A stretch of DNA of 64,000 bases from NCBI GenBank assembly GCA_965216025.1, contig CBDCEX010000018.1:1-64000 (forward strand), in the 5' to 3' direction. The position numbers were made by a program, and so were the translations under genes. Below the pieces are notes generated by a model that was given only the letters and a program-made list of their open reading frames with translations, had not been told where the DNA came from and did no database searches. The stretch's first letter is position 1, and every line of letters starts with the position of its first letter. The DNA is from JADFQT01 sp965216025. Lineage in GTDB: Bacteria > Chloroflexota > Dehalococcoidia > Lucifugimonadales > UBA3495. Positions 44,061 to 53,537 of this stretch are shown piece after piece.

Positions 44061-45186
44061 GGGGCTCGCCGAGGGGGCTCTGTTCATTGTCCGGCTCGCG
44101 CAGCGCCAAATGACCATTTGCCATTTCCCAAACGACTTTCACTTGCCGCACTACGTCATCCAAGACGCGCCCGTATTCCGCTCCGGGCGTCAGGTAGATT
44201 GGTACGTCGTAAGGCCCACTACCCCCCAACTCGACCAGTGAGGGTACATTGTCCCGAGGTTGGGTCGGGCTGATTGGCACGTCGCTGCCAATCCACAGCC
44301 ACAAGGGGGTATCGCCACTGGTTGCCCACAGGCGGTAATTCACACACAGGAACAAGTCGCCGGGGATCACTTCTCCCTGATCATTCCTGAACCTGAAATA
44401 TCGCCCATAGCCGTCCCTTTGCGCAGTGGCTCTAAAGCCTTTGACAGACATCCAGCCTTCCTTGCTGCCACGACTGTCAATCACATCATCGATAAGGCGA
44501 TTGAGCCACCGAAGCCTACGGGGTACTGAGAGGCTGAATTCGGCTGTCTTGATGGGTTGGAAAGCCTCGTCGTCCTCCCGTTGCGCCAGCCCACGAAGTT
44601 GCCGGATGTCCGCGGCAACCAGAGAATCGGGAGGTACAGCGGCGGCCAAGTGGTCCAGGAGTAGAGGCCAGCTAACCAGCATCAGTCGCTTGTCCTGGCA
44701 GTCTGGCCCCATCACCCTGGCTCTGTGCATCTGATTGGATGTTTCGACTGCCTCCAGCTTAACCCCATCCGTCCCGCTCTCCATCTGGCGTGTGATCTCC
44801 CCCCACAGTATCTCCAGCCTCGTGGTGGGAGCGATGAACAACAGCACACCCGGCCCTGCGTCCTCCAGTTGGTCGAAGTAGCCGCTGGCCTGGCCCTCAA
44901 GCAGGGTGGCCCAGAACTTCGACTCGACCAGCAGCCGCTTCCCACCCACTTGGTCATAGCCCACCATGTCCGGGCGAGACCCGTCTTTGTACGTCACCTG
45001 TGTGTCGAAGCTGGCCAAGGCGTCCAGGTGATAGGCTCTCTCTCCCTCCCTCAGCAGGAGACCCAGCGCATCACGGCAGACAGGGGATTTATTCAGGATG
45101 AAGGCCAGAGCGTCGGTGGCCGTGTCCTCCACTCTATTGGTCAAGCGGGGCACCAGGTAGGCGAGCAGGGTGAGTTCTTGAGGCAT
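44053..45186 (-). CDS. PD-(D/E)xK-like protein, C-terminus altered by a MITE
   Basis: The 377-residue protein has RPDMVGYDQVGGKRLLVESKFWA at about residues 71-93, a PD-(D/E)xK nuclease-type D...E.K site. It begins TLLAYLVPRLTNRVEDTATDALAFIL. The C-terminal domain (FRATAQRDGYGRYFRFRND; LFLCVNYRLWATSGDTPLWLWIG) is not recognised. The last codons and stop (...EPLN, TAA) lie in the end of a MITE, so the natural C-terminus may be lost. A short gene lies 11 bp upstream in the same operon. A restriction or defence role is inference. Confidence 0.75.
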   Translation of the reverse strand: MPQELTLLAYLVPRLTNRVEDTATDALAFILNKSPVCRDALGLLLREGERAYHLDALASFDTQVTYKDGSRPDMVGYDQVGGKRLLVESKFWATLLEGQASGYFDQLEDAGPGVLLFIAPTTRLEILWGEITRQMESGTDGVKLEAVETSNQMHRARVMGPDCQDKRLMLVSWPLLLDHLAAAVPPDSLVAADIRQLRGLAQREDDEAFQPIKTAEFSLSVPRRLRWLNRLIDDVIDSRGSKEGWMSVKGFRATAQRDGYGRYFRFRNDQGEVIPGDLFLCVNYRLWATSGDTPLWLWIGSDVPISPTQPRDNVPSLVELGGSGPYDVPIYLTPGAEYGRVLDDVVRQVKVVWEMANGHLALREPDNEQSPLGEPLN

Positions 45187-45197
45187 GGCGATTTTCC

Positions 45198-45575
45198 TCA
45201 GTAGTCCGCGTCTGGGTTCTGATGGGCTGGGTTGGTCGGATAGTCCTCCGGCTTCCCCGTGTCGCCGGGCTGAATCACGAAGTCCCGGCGGTCCCGATAC
45301 AGGCGGGCGCGATTTATCACGTTCTCACCATCGGGGTCGAAGCCGTCCCACTGGCTGTTGAACCAGTATTTGAAGTCACCGATGAAGAGGTACTTGTTGC
45401 TCACGCGGAAGAAGCGGCAGGCTACGCCCTCGCCGTCCTGGAAGCGGGCGTAGAGGGCGTTCAGCAGTTCTCGCTGCCCGTCCTTCTCGCTGAGGACGTA
45501 TCCATGGGGCCAAGTGTCCCGGTAGGTGACCGCCTCCCGCCAGGGGGCGCGAGCGATTAGTTCCGTCAGTTTCAT
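45198..45575 (-). CDS. Small protein upstream of the PD-(D/E)xK gene
   Basis: The 125-residue protein reads MKLTELIARAPWREAVTYRDTWPHGYVLSEKDGQ, then GEGVACRFFRVSNKYLFIGDFKYWF and ARLYRDRRDFVIQPGDTGKPEDY. It appears complete. I recall similar small proteins next to restriction-type genes in many bacteria, without a proven function. It is probably co-transcribed with the nuclease-like gene 11 bp downstream. Confidence 0.7.
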   Translation of the reverse strand: MKLTELIARAPWREAVTYRDTWPHGYVLSEKDGQRELLNALYARFQDGEGVACRFFRVSNKYLFIGDFKYWFNSQWDGFDPDGENVINRARLYRDRRDFVIQPGDTGKPEDYPTNPAHQNPDADY

Positions 45576-45654
45576 TCTTTATCCATATTCTTCACGTGCG
45601 GCAGCATCAACTCGATTATAGCGGATACCAGAGATATGACTGGGTATTTGGGGA

Positions 45655-45725
45655 CGGCTTGGGTAGGTGAGGCAGGGAAGTGGATGCTGCGGCTTTCGAG
45701 CAGGTGTTCCTTTTCGGGCCTGAAA
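45655..45725 (+). mobile_element. IS701 left-end remnant
   Basis: GTGGATGCTGCGGCTTTCGAGCAGGTGT matches the start of the IS701 transposase gene at 56380-56412. Only about 70 bp remain. Confidence 0.55.
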
Positions 45726-45945
45726 ACGAAAGGATGGGCGTCTCCCGCCGACACCCCCGGATCACGCGGATTGAAAAAGGGTCAACACCTTCTCTCAGAT
45801 TCCGGAGGTTGGTGGTCGGGCTTGGCGGATTCTTTATTTCAAACCGCAACAGGTGTGGCAGTTCTACCCCCTCGGTGGCACATTATTATTCCGCCGTTTA
45901 CGGTCATCAGCGTGTAAAATTGCATGAATATTCCTGATACCTTTA

Positions 45946-46206
45946 TCAAGATGACATGTCGTCTTTGTGGTCCAGGTGGTGCTTTTCTGCGGCGGTCTTG
46001 AGCCGGGGCAGGATGGCATCAAGACAAAAATCCTGTACGGTAGTGCGTTCCAGTGCGGCGACGGCCTTAAGCTGATCGGCTAAAGCTTCCGGCATCCGGA
46101 TAATCATCGCCTTGCGCGGACCCTGGGAGTCGCTGCGACGGGCTTTGGCTCCTGGGCCGCTGCCCCGTGCATCAGTCTGTTTCTTTTTGCCTGGTCGTAT
46201 TTGCAT
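45946..46206 (-). CDS. Ribbon-helix-helix partition/regulatory protein
   Basis: The 86-residue protein reads MQIRPGKKKQTDARGS, a basic flexible tail, then AMIIRMPEALADQLKAVAALERTTVQDFCLDAILPRL, an RHH motif. It overlaps the end of parA by 35 bp. Plasmid ParA/ParG-type systems have this order: a ParA ATPase followed by a small RHH centromere-binding protein. It probably binds the inverted repeat ahead of parA. Confidence 0.75.
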   Translation of the reverse strand: MQIRPGKKKQTDARGSGPGAKARRSDSQGPRKAMIIRMPEALADQLKAVAALERTTVQDFCLDAILPRLKTAAEKHHLDHKDDMSS

Positions 46207-46858
46207 ACCGTACCTCATGGTCTGAAAACGCGAGATCGTAAAGCTGGTCCATTTCCTCCGATGCCTTGGCATCGCTCGGGCGGTACTCACTGACGGTCAA
46301 TCCTCGCGGCGCGGCGCGTTTGATAGCCACACGCTCACGGATCACCACATCGCCAATCTGCAGGGAACTACAATCGGCGATGGCAGCCTGGGCCTCCTGC
46401 GTGTCATTATCCCGTGGGTTGGTCGAGGCCCGGTTGATAACCACCACGGCGGCAAGATCGGGATTGCCTGCTTTGGCGCTTCCAATACGGTCGTCAAGAT
46501 GGCCGAGGGTCCATATATCCAGGCCGGCGGGCTGCACGGGAATGATCACACGGTCAGCCACGCGCAGCGCCCCGTCGATCTCTGCGCTATCACCGGCGGC
46601 GACGTCGATCACCACATCATCATAGCGACGGGCCATGTCCTGCACTGTGCGGGCCAGGCCCGTACCGAATTTCTGTGCGCAACTGACAGACGAGAGGCTT
46701 TGCGCCTCTCGCGCTTCTGCCCAATAGCTGGCGCTGCCCTGGCGGTCGGCGTCGATAATGAGCACGTCCTTGCCGACGCTGGCCCGCATGCCTGCGAGAT
46801 TGGTGGCAAAGGTGGTCTTACCGGTTCCACCTTTCTCTCCGAGTATGGCAACAATCAT
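46172..46858 (-). CDS. parA: ParA-family partition ATPase
   Basis: ATG 46858 gives 228 residues starting MIVAILGEKGGTGKTTFATNLA, the deviant Walker A (KGGTGKTT, 9-16). LIIDADRQGSASYW and DVVIDVAAGDSAEID supply Walker A' and B. The short form without an N-terminal HTH is typical of type Ib plasmid ParA proteins, which are regulated by the small RHH partner encoded downstream. An in-frame ATG at 46897 would add a leader overlapping the operator. Confidence 0.93.
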   Translation of the reverse strand: MIVAILGEKGGTGKTTFATNLAGMRASVGKDVLIIDADRQGSASYWAEAREAQSLSSVSCAQKFGTGLARTVQDMARRYDDVVIDVAAGDSAEIDGALRVADRVIIPVQPAGLDIWTLGHLDDRIGSAKAGNPDLAAVVVINRASTNPRDNDTQEAQAAIADCSSLQIGDVVIRERVAIKRAAPRGLTVSEYRPSDAKASEEMDQLYDLAFSDHEVRYANTTRQKETD

Positions 46859-46881
46859 CACGATGACCCATGTTGTGGATT

Positions 46882-46911
46882 GATAACTTGCTATCAAGCT
46901 AGCTAGTTATC
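46882..46911. promoter_or_regulatory. parA operator/centromere-like inverted repeat
   Basis: The arms GATAACTTGCTA and TAGCTAGTTATC are inverted with one mismatch around a 6-bp centre. The site is 24 bp upstream of the parA start. It is a good candidate operator or parS for the RHH protein. Confidence 0.6.
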
Positions 46912-47366
46912 TTTCTGCTGCTGTTATACTTCAACCCCCGCGGTAGTGTCCAGGAAAATGTTGGCGTTTTTATGGGGGAATGAATGACCTATCATGTCCC
47001 GGTATGGTGCTGAGGAGATCAGTCATACATAAACGTTAGCTGGACCAATCTTCAGAGGAAGAGAGGTTGCTGGATATCTTGAACTATAAACTGTGCCTTA
47101 AGCGCGTCAATTGTCCTCCGCATCCTAAGCAGTAAGGAAATTCGTTCCACCTCCCGCAGTAATAGCGTACCGTTCGCATTATTTTACTACTTCCCCTTGC
47201 TATTATGCTATCTTGATATCAAGATAGCACGTTATCAAAAGGGGTGCGGAGACACGCACAAGCTGCTGTTTTTGCAACTGGTCGTCGTTGCTGGGCTACG
47301 GCGTCTATATTCAATTGTTGATGGCTGGAATAATTTCGACCATGGGCTTTGCTGCTTAGGTTCAAT
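46912..47366. other. Non-coding region upstream of parA
   Basis: This AT-richer stretch contains the 22-bp palindrome and no credible gene. It may be the centromere region of the replicon. Confidence 0.4.
47207..47228. promoter_or_regulatory. 22-bp perfect palindrome
   Basis: GCTATCTTGAT followed by its exact complement ATCAAGATAGC. The half-site CTATC-TTGAT shares GCTATC and ATCAAG words with the parA repeat 300 bp away. It may be a second partition-protein site. Confidence 0.45.
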
Positions 47367-47690
47367 TTATTGTTGCTCGTTTTCTTCGTTGCTAGCATCA
47401 TCGTTCGATTCTTCTTCCCCCTCAGGTACGACACCTCCGCCTCTGCCACCCGTGGGACCTCCCGTCGCCGGCGGTTGTCGGCCGGCTGTCCTTAGGCCTC
47501 TCCCCAATAGCTTGGTCAGCAGTTCGTTTTCCGTTTCTAGCTGGGCCAATGCGGCGACTATAGGCAAGGCGCTCTTTTCGCTCTACCACGCCCCGATCCT
47601 TCGCTTGCAAGAGCAGATTCTCTTTTACCCTATTATCCAGCTCCAAGAACCAAATCTTGATTCCCTCGTAGAAAGGCCTATCTGAGATGA
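47367..47690 (-). pseudogene. Small coiled-coil protein with frameshift
   Basis: One frame reads IKIWFLELDNRVKENLLLQAKDRGVVERKERLA and the next AALAQLETENELLTKLLGRGLR with an acidic Gly-rich tail ending DASNEENEQQ. Together they form a helical protein of about 100 residues broken near 47567. The 5' end runs into a dispersed repeat and no start is visible. Confidence 0.45.
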
Positions 47691-47813
47691 GCGCTTGGGG
47701 AATGTGTCTTGTGGGGAGGAGGCCCTGGACTACTGGCTGGTGACTGCCCCTGGGTCTGCGTTGAGGACCAGCGTAGTCCCGTCGCATTACACTTTTGGTG
47801 ACTCACAGTGCCC
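47647..47813. repeat. Dispersed repeat, copy 1
   Basis: From CTTGATTCCCTCGTAGAAAG to ...GTGACTCACAGTG, this matches 61379-61512 closely; copy 1 has about 30 extra bp in the middle. It ends beside IS1182 sequence here and beside FN3 sequence there. It is probably the end of an unidentified IS. Confidence 0.7.
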
Positions 47814-47837
47814 AATGGTGACCGGGGAGCAACTCCC

Positions 47838-49530
47838 TCATGGGGTCGCCACCGCAGGTACTGTCTCGGCCAACCCTTGAGCCGCCTTCTCCATCTCCAC
47901 CAAGCGAGCACGGACCATGCGCTTGATGTTGCAGGCCATCGCTTTGAGGTAGACGGTCAGCCGCACCCTGGGGCCCCCACGGACCCGCAGCCGTCCCAGC
48001 CCATGAGCACGCTTCAGCTCGGAGTTGGTGCCTTCGATCCCAGCGCGCACCCCGTACCGCTGAGCGAACTCCCAACTGGCCTGGGCTCGCCGCCGGCGCT
48101 GGATGTTCTCCTTGACCAGGTCCGCCTTGAGCACATACACCCCGATGTTCCGCTTCAGCCGCACTGGGCAGCGCCAACGCAACGGGCAGCACTCACAGGT
48201 TTCCCGGGCAAAGTGGATCTCCACCTTCTCTGGTGCGTCGCAATCCTCGTACTCATCAATGGAGCTATGCCCTGCCGGACAGATGGTGGCCCTGGCGCCG
48301 GTGGCGTCGATGGCGAAGTCAGCGGCGGTGAGCCACTCCCCAGTCTGCTCCACCACCCCTTTTGGGGGCTGGCCCTGCCACCGGACTCACTAGCTCCGTT
48401 CCCCCGCGCCAGGCTTCGAAGGCATTGCGCCCAGAGCCGAAGGTGGTGTCGGCGATGAGCTCCTCCGGCGGAATCCCCCGCTCCGAGAGGGCGTCGATGA
48501 GGGGCACCGTCACCGTCGCGTCGCTGCCGCTGGATGGGGTCACCTCCACGTGGGTGATGATCTGGGTGGCGTTCTCCTCATGACAGCTCTCCGCCACCTG
48601 TACCTCGTAACCCTTGCCTTTGTGCCCGCTGTAGGTGGCATCCGGGTCGTGGGGCGACTGCAGGGAGTCGGCGGGCACCTCCTTAGGCTCCTTCAGGGCG
48701 ATGGGCACCTTCCCCTCCCCCGCATCGTCGTCATCGTCCCCAGGCCGTCCATCTCCATGCCTGCTCACATGGCACTGCTCCCGCAGCAGCCGCTGCAGCA
48801 GCCGGTATTCCTCCAGCCGGCCGGCAGCCGTGCCACCAAAGCGGTCCACCAGCCGGTAGAGGTCCCGGGCACACACGGCCAGCCGCCGGCGACCCTCCGC
48901 CGAGGGGGCGTCCTCGTAATGGGTCGCCTGCTCTTCTTCCTTCAAGTAGCGCCCCGCAAGGCCCTCGGGTACCACGCGGCGAAGCTCTGGGTGCTCCTGG
49001 CCCACGGCCCGAAGGAACAACCGCATGGTCTCACAGAACAGACCCAGCCGCGTCAGGGTGGCGATGTTGCTCATGATGTGGGTGGAATCCAGCCGCTGCC
49101 TGCCGGTGCCTATCCCCAGGGCCTGGATCATCCGGTCCGTGGTCTCCTCAAAAGCCAGCCGCCCACCGTCGTGCCGCATCAGGCGAACTCGGAAGTTGTG
49201 CAGCGTCTTCTGGGGCAGGTGGGTCTCATCCATGTCCAGCCCCAAGGCGTGGTGCCACAGCAGGTTGAACTCCAGTTGCTCCAAGGCTTCCTGGTCGGTG
49301 AGGTTGAACATCTCTTTAAGGATGTGGACTCCCAGGACGGTCTGCACTGCCCGATTGGGGCGCCCGTTGTCGGCGCAGTACATCGGAGCGAATCGCTTCT
49401 CGTCAATGAGGGGGAGCGCCTGATTCCTGAAGACCTCGGCCCAACTCCCCTTCAGGCGCTCAGCCTTCTTCGGCGTCACCAGGAACTGGGACTGCCAGAG
49501 GCTCTCTTGCTGGTCTCGCATTCGGAACAT
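47838..49530 (-). pseudogene. IS1182-family transposase with a frameshift
   Basis: The N-terminal part from ATG 49530 (MFRMRDQQESLWQSQ; DNGRPNRAVQTVLGVHILKE; RQRLDSTHIMSNIA; PEELIADTTFGSGRNAFEA) changes frame near 48356 at a CCCC/GGGGG tract. The rest (GEWLTAADFAIDATGARATICPAGH; CPLRWRCPVRLKRN; YGVRAGIEGTNSELKRAHGLGR) lies in the next frame. All family motifs survive, so a single indel or sequencing error separates it from an intact gene. Confidence 0.88.
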
Positions 49531-49643
49531 GCTCCCCTCCCTCGCCCTTTCCTTACTTTATACCCACCTTACATTATGTCCACCTTGCCCCCGGCTAACG
49601 AGGGGTTTTTACTAAGGCGTGTGTACATTCAGAACACACATAA

Positions 49644-50915
49644 TCAGGTTTGTCCTTCCCTGAGGTTGGACGGTGCTGTTCTCCGATCATTCGGGTCGGT
49701 TTCACCACCCCTTGCTGGGGTGGCCAGAGCCGGCCCGTCACGGAGCATCGGCCCCCTGCCTGGAGGCTTGATCAGGTTTCTCAGGTTCAGTGCGGCATTC
49801 ACATTCCGGTCATGCCTGGTCCCGCAATTCCCGCACGTCCAGTTCCGTTCCCGCTTGAGTTTCGCGTTCACGGTCCCGCAGGTGCTGCAGGTCTTGCTGC
49901 TGGGATACCAGACTGATGCCATCGTTACCCGGGTAGATCTCCAGTTGCTCTTGTAGAGCAGTTGCCGCTTGATTTCCCCCATGCCGGCGTCGGCCTGGGC
50001 CTTGGGGGTTGGTCCCTGCATCATCCCGGCTACGTTCAGGTTTTCTATGACCAGTTCTTTGAATTTTCTGGTGACCTTGCTGGTCATCTGGTGCTGGGCG
50101 TTGTGCCGGAGTCCATGGATCCTCCGGTGGCATCGTTCGATCCTCCGCTGGGCTTCCCACCAGCCCCGGGAGCCTCTTTGTCTCCGGGCCTGGGCCCTCT
50201 GCCATCTGCGAAGTTTCTTCTCCACTTGGTAGGTTGCCTTGGGGTTCTCGTATTCCTGGCCGTCGGAGTCGGTGCCCAGGGGGTTGATCCCAGTGTCGAT
50301 GGCGCCGGCCCTCCGGTTGTCGTTCTCCGGCCTGGGCTCGGGCTCTCTCCATAGTTTGAGGCATAGATACCATTGGCCGTTCTCGTGCTTGATGTGGGCA
50401 TCATGATAGATACCCTTGGGCAGGGTGCAGTCCAGCTTGATGGACCCCAGACCGGGGAGTTGGATCCTGCGCTTGCCGTTGTATCTGATCTGTTTGACTC
50501 CGCTGGCGGCCCGGAATGAGCCGGTGCCGGTGAACTTCCGGCGCTTGAACCTGGGGGCTCTGGTCTTGAGCTTTGGGTTTCTCCAGTTTTCGATGGCCTT
50601 GCCGAAGTCCATGAAAGCCCCCTCGGCGACACGGCTAACAACTTCCGTAACGAAGGGGTAGTCCTCGTGCTTGCAGTCGTTGAAGGCCTTGTAGATATCC
50701 TGCCAGGACGGCCATCTGAGCCGGTTTACCCGGTGGAACCGGTGGGTGGCCACGGCCAGGTTGTAGCAGAACCGGCTGATCCCCATGGCCCGGCGGCAGT
50801 ACTGTTCCTGCCTGACCGTCAGTCGGACTGGGACTCTGGTGCCGGCGGGCATCCATCCCTCCGGGCGGGTGCTTCTCCGCTGGGACTTCGGCGTGATCTT
50901 TCTTTGCGTAGTCAT
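49644..50915 (-). CDS. tnpB: TnpB (IS200/IS605-family RNA-guided nuclease)
   Basis: The 423-residue protein has the N-terminal helix-rich domain, a RuvC-I motif AGAIDTGINPLGT (catalytic Asp), RuvC-II LVIENLNVAGM (Glu), a zinc finger CSTCG...CGNCG and RuvC-III HDRNVNAALNL (Asp). All catalytic residues are present. TnpB uses an RNA made from the element's right end to cut DNA. The stretch after the stop (49560-49643) should contain the guide-RNA scaffold. No TnpA is nearby. Facing GTGTACATTC sequences near 50939 and 49627 may mark the ends, and TTGAT precedes the left end on the minus strand. Confidence 0.93.
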   Translation of the reverse strand: MTTQRKITPKSQRRSTRPEGWMPAGTRVPVRLTVRQEQYCRRAMGISRFCYNLAVATHRFHRVNRLRWPSWQDIYKAFNDCKHEDYPFVTEVVSRVAEGAFMDFGKAIENWRNPKLKTRAPRFKRRKFTGTGSFRAASGVKQIRYNGKRRIQLPGLGSIKLDCTLPKGIYHDAHIKHENGQWYLCLKLWREPEPRPENDNRRAGAIDTGINPLGTDSDGQEYENPKATYQVEKKLRRWQRAQARRQRGSRGWWEAQRRIERCHRRIHGLRHNAQHQMTSKVTRKFKELVIENLNVAGMMQGPTPKAQADAGMGEIKRQLLYKSNWRSTRVTMASVWYPSSKTCSTCGTVNAKLKRERNWTCGNCGTRHDRNVNAALNLRNLIKPPGRGPMLRDGPALATPARGGETDPNDRRTAPSNLREGQT

Positions 50916-50944
50916 GGCTATTGCCTTCGGTGTTGAATGTACAC

Positions 50945-51332
50945 AGACTCTAGGGAATCAATCTTGTCATCCAGATCTTTGACCCTTTGAATCATCAGTT
51001 TTTGCTTGCCTATCCCTGGTGAGTGACGGACTATTATCCTTGCCGGGTCCTGGCGCCAGCTTGCTACCTCCATAATCCTCATCCGGATCGACAATGCGGT
51101 CCAGTTTCCCGTTCTTTCAGTACCGTTCCATGGAGCGCTGGCTACGGGGTCTTGCTTGCTCTAACAATCGGGCTGCTTCCCGGGAAGTAAGGGTGTGTTC
51201 TTCATTGAGCTCGCCCGACAGTGTCGGACCACGTCCGACATCGTCATCGTCCGCCATAGTCCGACCATGTCCGCCATTGTCGCGAACGGTCGTGGGTTCT
51301 AATGATTCCCTGCTCTGGTTCCATTCATTCAA
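50945..51332 (-). pseudogene. MerR-like/excisionase-type protein, broken
   Basis: The first frame reads EHTLTSREAARLLEQARPRSQRSMERY, then a TGA, then KNGKLDRIVDPDEDYGGSK in the same frame. The end LMIQRVKDLDDKIDSLE lies in another. The stop sits where related proteins read RYCKNGKLD. A frameshift follows, and the left end of the TnpB element cuts the coiled-coil tail after KID. Confidence 0.5.
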
Positions 51333-51406
51333 GGTAATCTAGCGGCTGATACTGCGAGAAAGTTATCCACATTTACAGGTTATGTGAGTAATAGGATAAT
51401 TAAGCA

Positions 51407-51492
51407 ATGGTAACGCGTAATCCTGATATGAGAGTAAGGTCGGTAGAGCTGACGGCGATAGGGGAATTACAAGGAGCGGAACATCCTTCTAA
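51407..51492 (+). pseudogene. Gene start cut by a MITE
   Basis: An ATG opens MVTRNPDMRVRSVELTAIGE and about 10 more residues before the MITE at 51493. The text looks coding but is too short to identify. Confidence 0.3.
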
Positions 51493-51636
51493 TATTACAA
51501 CGACGCTTCCTCAATTTGGTCAGTTTTTGACCGGAAATCGCTTCGCGGAAGGCAAGGCCACAAAGCTGTCGAGCGCGTGGGCAGGTTGCTATGAAGGGTA
51601 CTCAAGATCCCTTTCTTGCGATCCGTCGTTGTAATA
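51493..51636. mobile_element. 144-bp MITE, copy 1
   Basis: The ends are TATTACAACGACG and CGTCGTTGTAATA. It is flanked by CTAA and CTAG, the YTAR target type of IS701 elements. It is identical in sequence to copy 2 at 53542-53685. The IS701 at 56312-57769 shares the outer ends (TATTACAACGTCAG). Confidence 0.88.
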
Positions 51637-51641
51637 CTAGA

Positions 51642-53537
51642 GGATCGGCCGAAAAGCACCCTGATCCAGGCTAGTCCGATATAATGGGTAGGAGAATTTA
51701 ATGGGTGTGGGAGGCAGGGGATGCTGGGAAAACGCTCTAAACAGCTGGGGTTCCTGGAAGCGGACCATCTCTACCTGGACTATGTGGGTCGCGGCTCCTT
51801 CTACGGCTTCCTGGCCTCCCTGCGGGGTCAGCTATTTCGAGACGAAGACTTCGCCGAACTGTATTGCCCAGACAATGGCCGGGACAGCGTGCCGCCCAGT
51901 CTGGTGGCCACCGCGCTGTTGCTGCAAGCCTACGACAAAGTTAGCGACCTGGAAGCCAAGCAGAGGGCGGATTTCGATATCCGGTGGAAGGTGGCGTTGG
52001 GGATTGAGGTGGAGGACCGGCCATTTGCCAAGAGCACCCTGCAACTGTTTCGAGCCCAGCTGATCCTCCACGACCAGGTGCGGTCCGTCTTTCAGCGCAG
52101 CCTCCAATTCGCCCGGCAGACCGGCTGCCTGAAAGGACGGCGGATGAAGGTGGCGGTGGACACTACCTACATTCTGGGTCGGGGAGCGGTCAAGGACACC
52201 TACAACCTGCTGGCCGACGGCATAGTCCAGGTGGTCAGGGCATTGGCCCAACTGGATGGGACCCGGGCCGAGGAGTGGGCCTTGAGACACGGCCTGGAGC
52301 TTTACTTTGGCTCCAGTGTGAAGGGAGAGGCGGGGATTGACTGGGACAACAAGAAAGAGCGGCAAGCCTTACTGCAGAAGATAGTAGCCGATGCTGACCT
52401 GGTATTGGAACTGGCCCGTCAGGCCCAAGGTAGATTTCCCGCAGATAGTCCTGAGCGCCAGGCTATTGGAGAAGCAGCGGAACTCTTGGGGCAACTCCTC
52501 TTGCAAGATGTGGAACGGCAGGAGGATGGTCCGGCCCGGAAGGATGGCGTAAGCCGGGACCGGGTCCCTTCGGCGCACGACCCGGAGATGCGCCATGGGC
52601 GCAAAAGCAGCAGCAAACGCTTCGACGGACATAAGGCTGCCGTGGTGGTGGATACCGATTCCCAACTGGTGACCGCGGTAGACATTCTGCCCGGCAATGC
52701 CGGTGACAACACCGGAGTCTTGGAATTGGTGGAGCAGAGTGAAGAGAACACGGGCATAGCGGTGGAGGAGACTATCGGGGATGCGGCCTATGGGGATGGC
52801 GGGACGCGGCAGGCCTTTGCCGATGCCGACCGGACGCTAATAGCCAAGGTGCCGGGTCGTCCTAACAAGGCCCGCTTCCCCAAGGAAGACTTCCAGATCG
52901 ACCTGACGGCTGGCGCCTGCACCTGCCCGGCCGGGCAGGTCACCCACACGCTACGTACCATGGGCAACCGGACCAACCGGTTGGGTCAGACCTACCCGGC
53001 CCAGAGTTTTAAATTCGACCCGGCGGTCTGTGGCGTATGCCCGCTGCGAGACCAATGCATTGCCAGCAGCAAGGGCAAAGGCCGTTCGGTGACTCTCCAC
53101 CCTCAGGAAGCGCTCCTGCAACAAGCCCGGGCCTTCCAGCAGAGTGAGGATTTTGCCGAATACCCTAGTCGGCGACAGGTGGTCGAGCATCGCCTGGCTC
53201 GGCTGGTTCAACTGGGAGTCCGCCAATCTCGCTACTTTGGCCGGACCAAGACCCTTTATCAGCTACTCCTGGCAGCCACGGTGGCCAACCTGACCCTGGT
53301 GGCTACCAAGACGGGGATGATGTCCCATGGTCCAGGCTCCTCCCCCAATAAACCAGAGAATAGACCGGACCGGCCCGCCGCCGGAGCCTGCCCTGAGTTC
53401 GCCACCGGGTCGCCCATCGTTACCGCCCAATTCATATTGGTCGCTGCCAGCTGGGCCGCCCTTAGTCTCAGACCTGGCCCAGTCCACTGGTTAACCTCCG
53501 CCTCATCTCGTCACAGCAGGGCTTTTCAGCCGGGCTT
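51642..53537 (+). mobile_element. IS1182-family element between twin MITEs
   Basis: The ends GGATCGGCCGAAAAGCACCCTG and the complement of GAAGCCCGGCTGAAAAGCCCTG are imperfect inverted repeats. A CTAG stands at each side (51637-51640 and 53538-53541), possibly the 4-bp target duplication. Each CTAG is also the inner flank of a MITE. Confidence 0.7.

Noticed and set aside
48550..49956. 468-codon plus-strand frame
   Set aside because: It spans the antisense of two unrelated transposase genes, which no real gene would do.
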